DNA of 64,000 bases from assembly GCA_017430535.1 (NCBI GenBank), contig JAFRMR010000027.1:1-64000 (forward strand). Direction: 5' to 3'. Both the position numbers and the translations under genes were made by a program. Of this stretch, positions 17,104 to 26,304 are shown in pieces. Below the pieces are notes generated by a model, which worked only from the letters and a program-made list of their open reading frames with translations, was not told where the DNA came from and ran no database searches. The DNA comes from Clostridia bacterium. GTDB taxonomy: Bacteria > Bacillota > Clostridia > Oscillospirales > Acutalibacteraceae. The first letter of the stretch is position 1, and each line of letters begins with the position of its first letter.

Positions 17104-20100
17104 ATGAAAAAATCACTTAAACTTAAAATACTTGCAGTGCTGCTTGCCTTTGTAATGGCCTTCAGCTGCCTGCCCATTACGGTATTTGCGGATGAAACCA
17201 CCATACACCTGGGGGTTTTCTCCGATACCCACATTTACCCGGATGCCCTCAAGGGCGGCTTCAATCAGGCATATAAGGACTATACCGTTGCAAAAAGCAA
17301 GGAGTACGCGGAGAATAAATCCACGGTGCTCAACGCCCTTGAAGGCGTGCTGAAAAATGCGGAAAACGACGGCGCCGATTACCTGCTCATACCCGGCGAC
17401 CTTACCAAGGACGGCGAGTACGAGGGCCATGTGGCCCTTGCCAAGATGCTGGAAGAGTGGCAGACAAGGACCGGCATACCCGTATTTGTAACCAACGGCA
17501 ACCACGATATCAACAACAGCAACGCCTGCTCCTTTGAGAGCGGCAAAAAAGAGCCCTCAAGAATCACCACCCCCGAGGAGTTCAGGGAAATTTACAAAAA
17601 CCTGGGCTTTGACAAGGCGGATGCCACCTTCACCCCCACGGGCTATTCCGCGGATAAGGACGGCATCAAGGGCGGTATGCTCTCATATACCGCAAACCTG
17701 GGTGATGCCTTTAAGCTCATAGTTGTTGATACCTCCATTTACTCCGTGGATAACGGCGCAAAGGAAACGGAGCACATTACGGACGGCCGCGTGGGCCCGG
17801 AGCTGCTCAAATGGGTATGCGACCAGGCAAAGAAAGCCATAGCAGAGGGCAGAACCCCCTTTGTTATGCAGCACCACAACCTTGTGCCCCATATGGAGAT
17901 TGAGCCCTCCACCTTCTTTGCGTTTGTCTGCTGGGACTGGGAGGAGATTGCGGATGCCTATGCCGACGCGGGCATACATTACCTCTACTCCGGCCACCTT
18001 CACTCCAGCGATACCGCATCATACATAAACGATAACGGCGAGGAGATAACGGATATACTCACCCCCACCCTCACCGGCTACCCCAACTATTTCAGAACCG
18101 TGGATATGACCACGGACGGCTCAAAGACCACCCTTGAAATGACCAACCACGATATTGACGAATACTCACCCGTGGTTACCGAGGACGGCAAAACCCACAC
18201 CGCCCCCTATAAATTCACATCTTCCTACGAGCAGACCTTCGGCAATAATATTGAAGATTTCCTTGAAAGGCTGCTGGGCAGCGTAATTGACGAATACTTT
18301 GACCAGATGGTTGAGGCCGGCGGTTTGCTTCCCTTCCTTGCCTTCAAGGGGATTGATGTGCAGGCCCTGCTTACGGACCTTATAGGCACCAACGGCCTTG
18401 CGGTGGGTGATTTTGACATACTCACCGTCAGCGGCAATGTAATGGGCCTGCTCAAGGACCTTGACAGGCAGCTTATGGAAAACTACCTTACCAAACCTCA
18501 GGAAACCCTTGATAAGGTAATGGCGCTTATCCACAAGCTCCTCTCCTTTGAAACAAGCAAGTACCCCTGCACCTATAACGCCGAATGCCTCGGCAAGCAG
18601 TATTACACCGGCAAGGGCTGCACCCTGGGTGAATACGCAACATCCGTGCTGCTGCTCTATTACGGCGGCGATGAGGCAAAATACGGCAAACCCGGCTATG
18701 AGTACCTTGAAGATACCCTCAAGGGCTTTGACAGCGGCAAAAAGACCGAGGAATTCTTTAACCTGCTGATTGAGGTTCTGCTCAAGGACCTTATTGAGGA
18801 TGAGCTGCTGTCAAACCTTGACCTTAATATTGACACCCTGTTCCCCGCCGGCACCGCCTTCTGGCTGTTCGGCAAGCTCCTGGGCAGCATAGTTGACCTG
18901 CTTCTGGGCGGCGACACCAGCTTTATGAACCTTATTGATTCGGTGCTGGGTCTTTCCGTGATACCCGAGGGCTACGGCTCCATTGAGGAGATACTGGATA
19001 CCCTGCTGCTGGATAAATACTTCACACCCAGCCAGTATGAGGCCTGGGGCGCCACAATATGCTGGATGATAAAATCCCTTGTTTATGATGAAAACCCCGC
19101 AGAGGGATATGATAACAACATCACCCTGACTTATACCGGCAAAAAGGATGTTGAGGCCACTCAGGATAACTTCCGCCTGCCTCAGAACATTGTGCTCGGC
19201 CTTACGGATAAGGCGGATGCCGTTACCGTAACCTGGCTTACCAAATACAGCCTCACGGATTCCGATATTGAGATAACCGATTACAGCGAAAACCCGCAGT
19301 TTACCGGCACACCCACCAAAACCGGAGTTAAAGCCGCAAGCGAAATCACAAAACGGTGCTTCCCGGGTGCTGACCTTGGCGTTATCGGCTTCCTTGATTA
19401 CTACAAGAACTACTGCAGCCACACCGTAACCCTTACAGGCCTTACCCCGGGCAAGAAGTACAGCTACCGGGTGGGCAACGCAAAATACGGCTGGTGGAGC
19501 GAGCCCGGCACCATAACCGCGCCGGAAAAGGACAAAGCCTTCACCTTCATAAATATCACCGACCCCCAGGCACAGAGAGAGAGCCACTATAAAACTCTCG
19601 GCTCTGTAATGGAAAGCGCCGCCGCCCTTTACCCGGATGCTGAATTCGTGGTATCAAACGGCGATCAGGTGGATCTCGGCACCCACTCCAAGCAGTGGAA
19701 CTACTTCTTCCGCAGCAGCCCCTCCTTCCGCTCCCTGCCCATTATGCCCGCAACAGGCAACCACGAAAAGAAGGGCGAGGTGCTTAAAACCAACTTCAGG
19801 CTCCCCGGGGTGCCCAAGCAGGATGAAACCACAGGCACTTATTACTCCTATGATTACGGCAATGTTCATTTCACGGTGCTCAACACCAATGATATGGAGG
19901 ATAAGAAGCTGGGGCAGGAACAGCTTGACTGGATGAAGAAGGATATCAAGGCAAGCACTGCCCGCTGGAAGATTGTGGTGCTCCACAAGGCCCTTTACGC
20001 CAACGGCATTTACTATAAGGACAAGGAAACGGAAAACCTGAGAAACCAGCTCAGCGCCCTTCTGCCCTACCTCGGGGTTGACCTTGTGCTTCAGGGCCAC

Positions 20101-20595
20101 AACCATGTTTACACAAGAACCGACGCCATGGATTCAAACTGCGTTGTACCCTCCGCCACCGAGACTAAGAACTACAACGGGCAGAGCTACAAGATGAAGA
20201 TTGACCCCAGAGGCACGGTTTACTCCATAATCTGCTCCGCAGGCGTCAAGGAGTATCAGGAAATACCTGCCGAGAAGTGCGATAAATACTTCCCCAGAGC
20301 GGAGTGCATTGTAAGCAACGATTACCCCATGTTCAGCGCAATCACTGCGGACGGGGACTGCCTCTATTACGCCGCCTATCAGGTAATTGACGGCAAGGCA
20401 AAGCTGGCGGATTCCTTCGGCATAGAGAAGACGGATAAATACTCCGCCCCTACGGACGGCGTAAAAGCCGCCGGGCTTGACGGATTTATCCAGAACTTCC
20501 TGTCAAAATTCAACTCCACATTCCTCTGGCAGGTTAAGAACTTCTTTATCAAGTTCTTCTCACCCATTATTCTGTTTTTCAGAAGCCTTGCGTAA
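17104..20595 (+). CDS. Secreted double metallophosphoesterase with hydrophobic C-terminal tail
   Basis: 1163 residues. Signal peptide 1-29 (ILAVLLAFVMAFSCLPITVF). First calcineurin-like domain about 34-345 with complete metal motifs: FSDTHIYPD, PGDLTKDGE, TNGNHDI, MQHHN, YSGHLHSSD. A helical region (about 370-680) of unknown role follows. An Fn3-like domain (about 690-800) of the type found in purple acid phosphatases leads into a second phosphoesterase domain (about 810-1090: NITDPQ, SNGDQVDLG, TGNHEKKG, VVLHKALY, LQGHNHVYTR). Both centres look intact, so the protein may cleave two different phospho-substrates outside the cell. It ends in an aromatic tail (NFFIKFFSPIILFFRSLA). No LPXTG. Confidence 0.88.
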   Translation: MKKSLKLKILAVLLAFVMAFSCLPITVFADETTIHLGVFSDTHIYPDALKGGFNQAYKDYTVAKSKEYAENKSTVLNALEGVLKNAENDGADYLLIPGDLTKDGEYEGHVALAKMLEEWQTRTGIPVFVTNGNHDINNSNACSFESGKKEPSRITTPEEFREIYKNLGFDKADATFTPTGYSADKDGIKGGMLSYTANLGDAFKLIVVDTSIYSVDNGAKETEHITDGRVGPELLKWVCDQAKKAIAEGRTPFVMQHHNLVPHMEIEPSTFFAFVCWDWEEIADAYADAGIHYLYSGHLHSSDTASYINDNGEEITDILTPTLTGYPNYFRTVDMTTDGSKTTLEMTNHDIDEYSPVVTEDGKTHTAPYKFTSSYEQTFGNNIEDFLERLLGSVIDEYFDQMVEAGGLLPFLAFKGIDVQALLTDLIGTNGLAVGDFDILTVSGNVMGLLKDLDRQLMENYLTKPQETLDKVMALIHKLLSFETSKYPCTYNAECLGKQYYTGKGCTLGEYATSVLLLYYGGDEAKYGKPGYEYLEDTLKGFDSGKKTEEFFNLLIEVLLKDLIEDELLSNLDLNIDTLFPAGTAFWLFGKLLGSIVDLLLGGDTSFMNLIDSVLGLSVIPEGYGSIEEILDTLLLDKYFTPSQYEAWGATICWMIKSLVYDENPAEGYDNNITLTYTGKKDVEATQDNFRLPQNIVLGLTDKADAVTVTWLTKYSLTDSDIEITDYSENPQFTGTPTKTGVKAASEITKRCFPGADLGVIGFLDYYKNYCSHTVTLTGLTPGKKYSYRVGNAKYGWWSEPGTITAPEKDKAFTFINITDPQAQRESHYKTLGSVMESAAALYPDAEFVVSNGDQVDLGTHSKQWNYFFRSSPSFRSLPIMPATGNHEKKGEVLKTNFRLPGVPKQDETTGTYYSYDYGNVHFTVLNTNDMEDKKLGQEQLDWMKKDIKASTARWKIVVLHKALYANGIYYKDKETENLRNQLSALLPYLGVDLVLQGHNHVYTRTDAMDSNCVVPSATETKNYNGQSYKMKIDPRGTVYSIICSAGVKEYQEIPAEKCDKYFPRAECIVSNDYPMFSAITADGDCLYYAAYQVIDGKAKLADSFGIEKTDKYSAPTDGVKAAGLDGFIQNFLSKFNSTFLWQVKNFFIKFFSPIILFFRSLA

Positions 20596-20606
20596 CCGGA
20601 ATAAAA

Positions 20607-20637
20607 CTCACGGCTGCCCGCAAAGGGCGGCCGTGAG
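20607..20637 (+). terminator. Stable hairpin after the phosphoesterase gene
   Basis: CTCACGGCTGCCC / GGGCGGCCGTGAG with a GCAAA loop and one G-T pair. No U run follows, so termination may be weak or factor-dependent. Confidence 0.45.
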
Positions 20638-20722
20638 ATAAGGCTTTAACTGCTTACAGCGGGCCTGAACCTCAGACCCGGCGTAAACCGATAAAGTCGG
20701 CATTTATGAAAGGATGCTGTTT

Positions 20723-22141
20723 ATGACAAAAGTACCCCTGAGAGAAAAAATCGGCTACGGCGTAGGGGCCATCGGCCTTGACCTGAGCTACGGCCTGTTT
20801 TATTCCTACCTTTCCCTTTACCTTACAAACGCTTTGGGCATAAAACCCGCCTTCCTGCTGATTCTTGCTCCCCTTGCAAGAATCTGGGACGGCGTAAACG
20901 ACCCTATGATGGGCACCCTTGTGGACCGTACCCGCACAAAAATGGGCAGGTACCGCCCCTGGATTCTTACCGGCGCAATCCTCAACGGCATTGTGCTGGC
21001 CCTTATGTTCAATAACAATATGCCTGCGGGCTCCGTACGGCTTTATGTTTATGTGGCGGTATTCTATGTGCTCTGGGGTATGACAAACACCCTTGCGGAT
21101 ATACCCTTCTGGAGCATGATACCCTCCTTTGCAACGGAGGAAAAGGACCGCAACCTGGTTTCCACCATAGCCCGTACATTCTCGGGCCTGGGTCAGGGCA
21201 TTGTTTCAATACTTACCGCAATTATCGTTGCCGCCATTGCAGGCGTTGCAGGCAGCGACCTTGATGAAATGGGGGCCTCCGCCCTCAAAAAAGGCTTTGG
21301 GGGCTGGAGCATAATCGCCGCCATAGCCCTTGTGTTCTTTGCCTGCATCAGCGTTATCTCCACCAAAGAAACCCTGCCGGAAAACAAGAATGAGGAAAAG
21401 TTCTCCTTCGGCAAGGCCCTTAAAATGATAAGGCACAATGACCAGCTGCTTATCTTTATGCTTTTTGCAATGATTTCAAACTGCGGCTACTATATGACCT
21501 CAGGCATCAGCAGCTACTACTTCCTTCAGGTAAGGGGCGACCTTACCATGCAGTCCAAATTCAACCTGCTGGGTTCCGTGGGCTCCGTGCTCTCAATCCT
21601 TGTTATACCCATCTGCAGCAAGTTTATGACCAACCGCTCCACCTACCGCTTCTCCCTTACCTGCGCCACAATCGGCTATGCCGGTATGGCGGCGGTGGGC
21701 TACCTTACGGCGGGTAATGTTTACGCCCTTGGCGCCTGCTACCTTGTGGCGTCTCTCGGCATAGGCAGTATGTTTGTTAACCAGACCGTAATGCTGGCGG
21801 ATATAGTGGACTACGGCGAATACAAGCTGGGCACAAGGAACCAGAGCCTCACCTTCTCAATGAAGGGCTTCCTGCAGAAGATGGCCTACACCCTGCAGTC
21901 AATTATTATGTACGCCGCCTTCGTTGCCACAAAGTACGATTTCTCCTCCGGCACATCGGCGGCAAAAGCGGTTTCAAACCCCGCCGCGGACAGCGCCATT
22001 TCCTTTATGATGTTCATTGTTCCCCCGGTAATGCTCATAATTTCTCAGATTATCTTCTCCCGCAAATATACAATCTACGGCGATTTCAAGCGTGAAATAC
22101 TTGATGCGGTTTCCGCCAAAAAAGCGGAGCTTGCAGAATAA
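20723..22141 (+). CDS. GPH-family sugar:cation symporter
   Basis: About 472 residues, 12 predicted membrane segments, MelB/UidB-type transporter of the glycoside-pentoside-hexuronide family, importing a sugar with Na+ or H+. Motifs: IWDGVNDPMMGTLVDRTRTK and GRYRPWI in the first cytoplasmic loop, DIVDYGEYKLGTRNQ near the C-terminal half. AAAGGA (20709-20714) is correctly spaced for ATG 20723 and overlaps the upstream in-frame ATG at 20714, so 20723 is chosen. Next to the TetR gene (20-bp gap). The nearby GH3 and galM genes make beta-glucoside or galactose derivatives plausible substrates, but this is inference. Confidence 0.9.
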   Translation: MTKVPLREKIGYGVGAIGLDLSYGLFYSYLSLYLTNALGIKPAFLLILAPLARIWDGVNDPMMGTLVDRTRTKMGRYRPWILTGAILNGIVLALMFNNNMPAGSVRLYVYVAVFYVLWGMTNTLADIPFWSMIPSFATEEKDRNLVSTIARTFSGLGQGIVSILTAIIVAAIAGVAGSDLDEMGASALKKGFGGWSIIAAIALVFFACISVISTKETLPENKNEEKFSFGKALKMIRHNDQLLIFMLFAMISNCGYYMTSGISSYYFLQVRGDLTMQSKFNLLGSVGSVLSILVIPICSKFMTNRSTYRFSLTCATIGYAGMAAVGYLTAGNVYALGACYLVASLGIGSMFVNQTVMLADIVDYGEYKLGTRNQSLTFSMKGFLQKMAYTLQSIIMYAAFVATKYDFSSGTSAAKAVSNPAADSAISFMMFIVPPVMLIISQIIFSRKYTIYGDFKREILDAVSAKKAELAE

Positions 22142-22161
22142 TTTGAAAGGGAGTCTTCCGA

Positions 22162-22722
22162 ATGTCCGTTTCAACCAAAAGAAAAATATTCGCAACCTTC
22201 CTCACAATCCTCGAGAAAAAGCCCTTTGATAAAATCACCGTAAGGGATATAGTGGAGGCCTGCGATATAAACCGCAACACCTTCTACTACTATTACAGCG
22301 ATATTTACGAGCTGCTGGAGGAAATATTCAAGTTTGAGTTTTCCGAAATGATTGAAAACCACAGCAACGGCTTCCGCTGGCTGGTGGGCTTTTCAAGGAT
22401 GATTGAAACCTCTTACAAGAATAAGAAAATCATCAACAATATCTGCGCCTCCCGCAGCTATGAGTACCTTGAAAACTACCTTTTCAAATCCTGCCGTACA
22501 ATTATGTCGGATTACATACACGAGCTTACCGAGGGCAAAAACATAGATGAAAACCGGCTGGAGTTCATAATCTCCTTCTACCAGTACGCCATTATCGGCT
22601 CCCTTTCCGAGTGGTACAGAACCGGTATGCCGGAGCCCCCGGAGCAGATACTCAGAAACTTCCTCACCGTGTTTGAGGGCATTGCTCCCGCCCTTGAGAG
22701 AGCAGAGGAAATGGATGGTTGA
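22162..22722 (+). CDS. TetR/AcrR family transcriptional regulator
   Basis: 186 residues. N-terminal TetR helix-turn-helix (about 20-50: ITVRDIVEACDINRNTFYYY), with a tyrosine-rich recognition helix of the DhaS/TetR-like group; the C-terminal helical ligand domain resembles TetR_C_33-type proteins. It probably controls its own operon, perhaps the upstream GPH transporter. I see no clear palindromic operator upstream. Its last 8 nt overlap the RluA-type gene. Confidence 0.88.
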   Translation: MSVSTKRKIFATFLTILEKKPFDKITVRDIVEACDINRNTFYYYYSDIYELLEEIFKFEFSEMIENHSNGFRWLVGFSRMIETSYKNKKIINNICASRSYEYLENYLFKSCRTIMSDYIHELTEGKNIDENRLEFIISFYQYAIIGSLSEWYRTGMPEPPEQILRNFLTVFEGIAPALERAEEMDG

Positions 22723-23386
22723 TATTGTTTATTCCTGCGGCTCTTTTGCCGTTTGCATAAAACCCCGGGGCCTTGTGAGCCAGGGTGCTGAAAAAAGCGC
22801 GGTGACCCTGCTTGAGGAGCAGACCGGCTCCCCGGTTTACCCCGTTCACCGGCTGGACAGGGAAACAGAAGGCCTTATGGTATTCGCCCTCAGTCAGAAA
22901 GCCGCCGCGAAGCTTTCCGCCGCAATACAGCAGGGCGCTTTCAGCAAGGAATACCTTGCGGTTATAAAAGGGCGGCCCGAAAGCAGCAGCGGAATATATG
23001 AAGACCTGCTTTTAAGGGATAAGCTCAAAAACAAAACCTATGTGGTTAGCCGCAAACGGGCTGGGGTTAAAGAGGCAAAGCTTGAATACACCCTGCTTGC
23101 GGAAAAAGAGGGGCTTTCCCTTTGCCGCATAAAGCTGCGCACCGGGCGCACCCACCAGATAAGGGTGCAGTTCGCCTCAAGGGGCACACCCCTTTACGGC
23201 GACGGTAAATACGGAGGGGGCAGCGGAGACCTTGCACTTTACGCTTTTTCCCTGTCATTTCCCGACCCCGAAACGGGGAAGAAACTCAGCTTTGTTTCTT
23301 CACCCTGTGTGAATAATTCCCCCTGGAGTCTCTTTTCCGGGGAAATTGAAAATATAAATGCAGATAAAACCGAGGACAGTATATGA
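22715..23386 (+). CDS. RluA-family pseudouridine synthase
   Basis: About 223 residues. Converts uridines of rRNA or tRNA to pseudouridine. Catalytic motif HRLDRETEGLMVFA with the conserved Asp; RTGRTHQIRVQFASRGTPLYGD also matches the family. No S4 domain, so it is a short RluA-type enzyme; the target site cannot be told. AGAGGA precedes ATG 22715, which overlaps the TetR stop; the stop overlaps the next start (ATGA at 23383). Confidence 0.92.
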   Translation: MVDIVYSCGSFAVCIKPRGLVSQGAEKSAVTLLEEQTGSPVYPVHRLDRETEGLMVFALSQKAAAKLSAAIQQGAFSKEYLAVIKGRPESSSGIYEDLLLRDKLKNKTYVVSRKRAGVKEAKLEYTLLAEKEGLSLCRIKLRTGRTHQIRVQFASRGTPLYGDGKYGGGSGDLALYAFSLSFPDPETGKKLSFVSSPCVNNSPWSLFSGEIENINADKTEDSI

Positions 23387-24126
23387 TTTACTATTTTTCC
23401 GGCACCGGCAATTCCAAATACGCTGCTGAAAAAATCGCCCGGCTCACCGGGGACAGATGCGTGAATATAGCCGCAATCTATAAGGGCACCGTGGGCTCCG
23501 TTGTGGGCAGAAACGATGTTACGGGCTTTGTTTTCCCCGTCTATTACGGGGGCCTGCCCGAGATTGTGAAAAGGTTCGCCTCCCACCCGGAGATTAAAAA
23601 CAACCTTGCCCCCTATGTTTTCGCGGTTATCACCTGCGGGGCAATGTCCGCCGCGGCGGATCTCAGGCTGGAGCAGGCTCTTGGCAGGCAGCTGGATTTA
23701 AGCATATCCCTTAAAATGCCGGATAACTATATTATTGCCTACAACCCCTCCTCCAAAGAGGAGGCCCTGCAGACTCTTAAAAATGCGGACGGCAAGCTTA
23801 CGGGTATAGCGGACCGGGTGCTGAGAAGAGAAACCCACCGTGAAACCGGGGCAAAGGGCAAAATCGCCACCGCCTTTATGTATCCCTTCTATAATATCTT
23901 CCGCACCACCTTCTTTTTCGGGGCGGACGATAACTGCAGCTCCTGCGGGCTGTGCGAAAAGATATGCCCCGTGGACGCAATCAAAATGATAAGAGGCAGG
24001 CCGGAGTGGATCAAAAACAAGTGCCAGCACTGCACAGCCTGTATAAACACCTGCCCCAGGGACGCAATCCAGTTTACCCCCCTTACCAAAAACAGAGACA
24101 GATACAGTATATTCAAACTTAAATAA
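23383..24126 (+). CDS. EFR1-type flavodoxin-ferredoxin fusion
   Basis: 247 residues. N-terminal flavodoxin-like domain (MIYYFSGTGNSKYAAEKIA, FMN phosphate loop) and a C-terminal pair of 4Fe-4S clusters (CSSCGLCEKICPVDAI and CQHCTACINTCPRDAI, each CxxCxxCxxxCP). Likely an electron carrier in anaerobic redox metabolism; partner unknown. Translationally coupled to the RluA-type gene by an ATGA overlap; galM follows after 11 bp. Confidence 0.92.
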   Translation: MIYYFSGTGNSKYAAEKIARLTGDRCVNIAAIYKGTVGSVVGRNDVTGFVFPVYYGGLPEIVKRFASHPEIKNNLAPYVFAVITCGAMSAAADLRLEQALGRQLDLSISLKMPDNYIIAYNPSSKEEALQTLKNADGKLTGIADRVLRRETHRETGAKGKIATAFMYPFYNIFRTTFFFGADDNCSSCGLCEKICPVDAIKMIRGRPEWIKNKCQHCTACINTCPRDAIQFTPLTKNRDRYSIFKLK

Positions 24127-24137
24127 AGGAGCCCGTT

Positions 24138-25169
24138 ATGATTACAAAAAAACCTTTCGGAACAACAGAAAAAGGCGAGCAGGTTGACCTGTTCACCCTT
24201 GAAAACTCAAAGAAAACCGCCGTTGATATAATTACTTACGGCGCCACCGTAAACAGTATTTATGTTGCGGATAAAAACGGCGAATTTGCCGATATTCTTT
24301 GCGGCTTTGACACCATTGAGGGCCACGAAAAATACTCAAACTACCAGGGAATGACCGTAGGCAGGTACGCAAACCGTATTGCCGAAGGCAAATTTGAGCT
24401 TGAAGGCACGGTGTACCAGACCGTAAAGAACGAAAAGGGCGTTACCGGCCTTCACGGCGGCGGTGAGCTTTCCCACGCGGTGTGGAAGGCCCTTATTGTG
24501 GATGACAACTGCCTTGAAATGACCTATTTCAGCCCCGACGGCTCAATGGGCTTCCCCGGCAATGTGGATTTCACCGTAACCTTCACACTGCACGAGGATG
24601 ATTCCCTTGAGATTAAATACAACGCCGTGAGCGACAAAACCACGGTTATCAATATGACAAACCACGCCTACTTTAACCTTGCGGGCAAAGGTGATATCCT
24701 GGGCCACGAGCTTAAGATAAATGCGGATTGCTTTATCCCCACGGATGAGCTGAGCATACCCACGGGCGAAATAAGGCCCGTTGAGGGCACCGCCTTTGAT
24801 TTCAGGCAGTCAAAGCCCATCGGCAGGGATATAGGCGCCGATGATATTCAGCTCAAACAGTGCAGGGGCTATGACCATAACTTCTGCCTCAATGAGGGCG
24901 ACGGCCCCGCCGCCGTTGCAAGGGACCCGGAGAGCGGCAGAACCATGGAAGTTTATACCGACCTTCCCGGGGTGCAGCTTTACTGCGGCAATTTCCTTGA
25001 CGGCACCCGCCCGGGCAAAAAGGGCGTTCCCCTTATCAAGCACTGCGGCTTCTGCCTTGAAACCCAGTATTACCCCAACACCCCCAATATGCCCGAATTC
25101 CCCCAGTGCACCGTAAAGGCAGGGGAAAAATTTGAGAGCGTAACCGTATTTAAGTTCTTTGTAAGCTGA
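24138..25169 (+). CDS. galM: Aldose 1-epimerase (mutarotase)
   Basis: 343 residues, cytoplasmic. Interconverts alpha and beta anomers of galactose and glucose at the head of the Leloir pathway. Motifs: GMTVGRYANRIAEGKF, GVTGLHGG, NMTNHAYFNLAG (catalytic His) and FCLETQYYPN (catalytic Glu). Normal length. GGAG precedes the ATG. Last gene of the cluster from 20723; it would serve galactose released by the GH2 enzyme at 2399, although it is not adjacent. Confidence 0.94.
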   Translation: MITKKPFGTTEKGEQVDLFTLENSKKTAVDIITYGATVNSIYVADKNGEFADILCGFDTIEGHEKYSNYQGMTVGRYANRIAEGKFELEGTVYQTVKNEKGVTGLHGGGELSHAVWKALIVDDNCLEMTYFSPDGSMGFPGNVDFTVTFTLHEDDSLEIKYNAVSDKTTVINMTNHAYFNLAGKGDILGHELKINADCFIPTDELSIPTGEIRPVEGTAFDFRQSKPIGRDIGADDIQLKQCRGYDHNFCLNEGDGPAAVARDPESGRTMEVYTDLPGVQLYCGNFLDGTRPGKKGVPLIKHCGFCLETQYYPNTPNMPEFPQCTVKAGEKFESVTVFKFFVS

Positions 25170-25241
25170 CTGCAGGATTTACAAAAACTTTTTTCCGTAT
25201 TCACAGATAAGAAACAATCGGTTGCAATAATTGTACCGTAA

Positions 25242-25247
25242 TATAAT
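25242..25247 (+). promoter_or_regulatory. Candidate -10 box for the response regulator
   Basis: TATAAT about 24 bp before the ATG. No good -35 at 16-18 bp (TTGCAA is only 14 bp away), so expression may need an activator, possibly the regulator itself. Confidence 0.35.
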
Positions 25248-25270
25248 CCATATTGTGAGGAGAGATACAA

Positions 25271-25960
25271 ATGGCAAGCGAAAAAATACTTGTAGTGGAT
25301 GATGATACCAATATATGCGAACTGCTCCGCCTTTACCTTGAGAAAGAGGGCTATTCCGTATTTATCGCAAATAACGGCAGCGATGCCGTAAAAATGTTCA
25401 AAGAGCTTGACCCGGACCTTATGCTTCTTGATATTATGCTGCCCCTGCTGGACGGCTGGCAGGTCTGCAGAGAGATTAGGAAATTCTCCCAGAAGCCGGT
25501 AATTATGCTTACCGCCAAGGGCGAAACCTTTGATAAGGTGCTGGGCTTTGAGCTGGGCGCCGATGACTATGTTGTGAAACCCTTTGACGCAAAAGAGGTT
25601 ATGGCCCGTGTCAAAGCTGTTCTGCGCCGTACCGGCGGCGGAGCCAAACCCGATGTGAAAGAGGTAAGCTACGATAAGCTCACCATAAACCTTACCAACT
25701 ACGAGCTCACCGTTGACGGCAAAAAGATTGACACTCCACCCAAAGAGCTGGAGCTGCTTTATCACCTTGCCAGCAACCCCAACAGGGTTTATACCCGTGA
25801 CCAGCTCCTTGATGAGGTGTGGGGCTTTGATTATTACGGCGACAGCCGCACGGTTGATGTTCATGTAAAGCGCCTTCGCGCAAAGCTTGAAGGGGTTTCC
25901 GATAAATGGGAGCTCAAAACCGTATGGAGCGTCGGTTATAAATTTGCAACCAACGAATAA
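25271..25960 (+). CDS. OmpR/PhoB-family response regulator
   Basis: 229 residues. Receiver domain 1-120 with acidic pocket Asp10-Asp12, phospho-acceptor Asp54 (LMLLDIMLP) and Lys near 104 (VVKPFDAKE); C-terminal winged helix about 130-227 (YTRDQLLDEVWGFDYYGDSR, VDVHVKRLRAKL). Partner of the histidine kinase that starts 345 bp downstream. Unusually, a terminator carrying a 280-bp repeat in its loop separates the two. GAGGAGAG precedes the ATG. Confidence 0.94.
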   Translation: MASEKILVVDDDTNICELLRLYLEKEGYSVFIANNGSDAVKMFKELDPDLMLLDIMLPLLDGWQVCREIRKFSQKPVIMLTAKGETFDKVLGFELGADDYVVKPFDAKEVMARVKAVLRRTGGGAKPDVKEVSYDKLTINLTNYELTVDGKKIDTPPKELELLYHLASNPNRVYTRDQLLDEVWGFDYYGDSRTVDVHVKRLRAKLEGVSDKWELKTVWSVGYKFATNE

Positions 25961-25983
25961 TAAAATCTCATTTATAAGTCATG

Positions 25984-26287
25984 GGCGGGCGAAGGGCGGA
26001 TGCTCATAAAACAGTAATGCCTCAAAAAGCGATCTTTGCGCATCTTGTGCAGGCTTTCCTCCTCGGAATACAGCCAAGTATTCCTCGTCGTCAAAACCTG
26101 CAAACATGCGCAAATCTCATCTTTTTGAGGTGCAAAGCAGTTTTCTCGTGAAAAATAAGACGCAGAACAAGGAAGATTTGCGAAGCATACTATGTGTATG
26201 GTGAACAAATCTGACGATGTGCTGCGGTTTTAGTTTTACGTGAAAACCAATACTGATTTACGAACATCCGCCCAATGCCCGCCTTTT
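25984..26287 (+). terminator. Intrinsic terminator split by a 280-bp element (copy 1)
   Basis: Arms GGCGGGC (25984-25990) and GCCCGCC (26277-26283) followed by TTTT. The structured repeat at 25994-26273 sits in the loop, bounded by GAA and AAT. Because the repeat itself folds, the arms could still pair. Confidence 0.55.
25994..26273. repeat. 280-bp structured dispersed repeat, copy 1
   Basis: Ends are 23-bp imperfect inverted repeats beginning GGGCGGATG and ending CATCCGCCC. Inside, nested complementary arms: CCTCAAAAAG (26020) with CTTTTTGAGG (26121), TTGCGCAT with ATGCGCAA, TGCAGG with CCTGCA, GGAATAC (26065) with GTATTCC (26078). A second domain has AGATTTG (26174) with CAAATCT (26206) and CATAC with GTATG. 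Copy 2 (29627-29906) has the same length with about 11 substitutions by eye and no indels. Not coding: the antisense ORF here is stopped in copy 2. Confidence 0.85.
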
Positions 26288-26304
26288 AAAGTAAGGTGAA
26301 AAAT

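Noticed and set aside
20440-20465. RAYT-type palindrome inside the phosphoesterase gene (CCGCCCCTACGG)
   Set aside because: Only a 12-bp match to one arm without the inverted partner; probably chance in coding sequence.
25972-26208. Antisense ORF inside copy 1 of the 280-bp repeat (contains TTRNTWLYSEEES)
   Set aside because: The same frame in copy 2 has a stop (TAG from a C-to-T change in the loop), there is no ribosome site, and the sequence is explained by hairpin arms.
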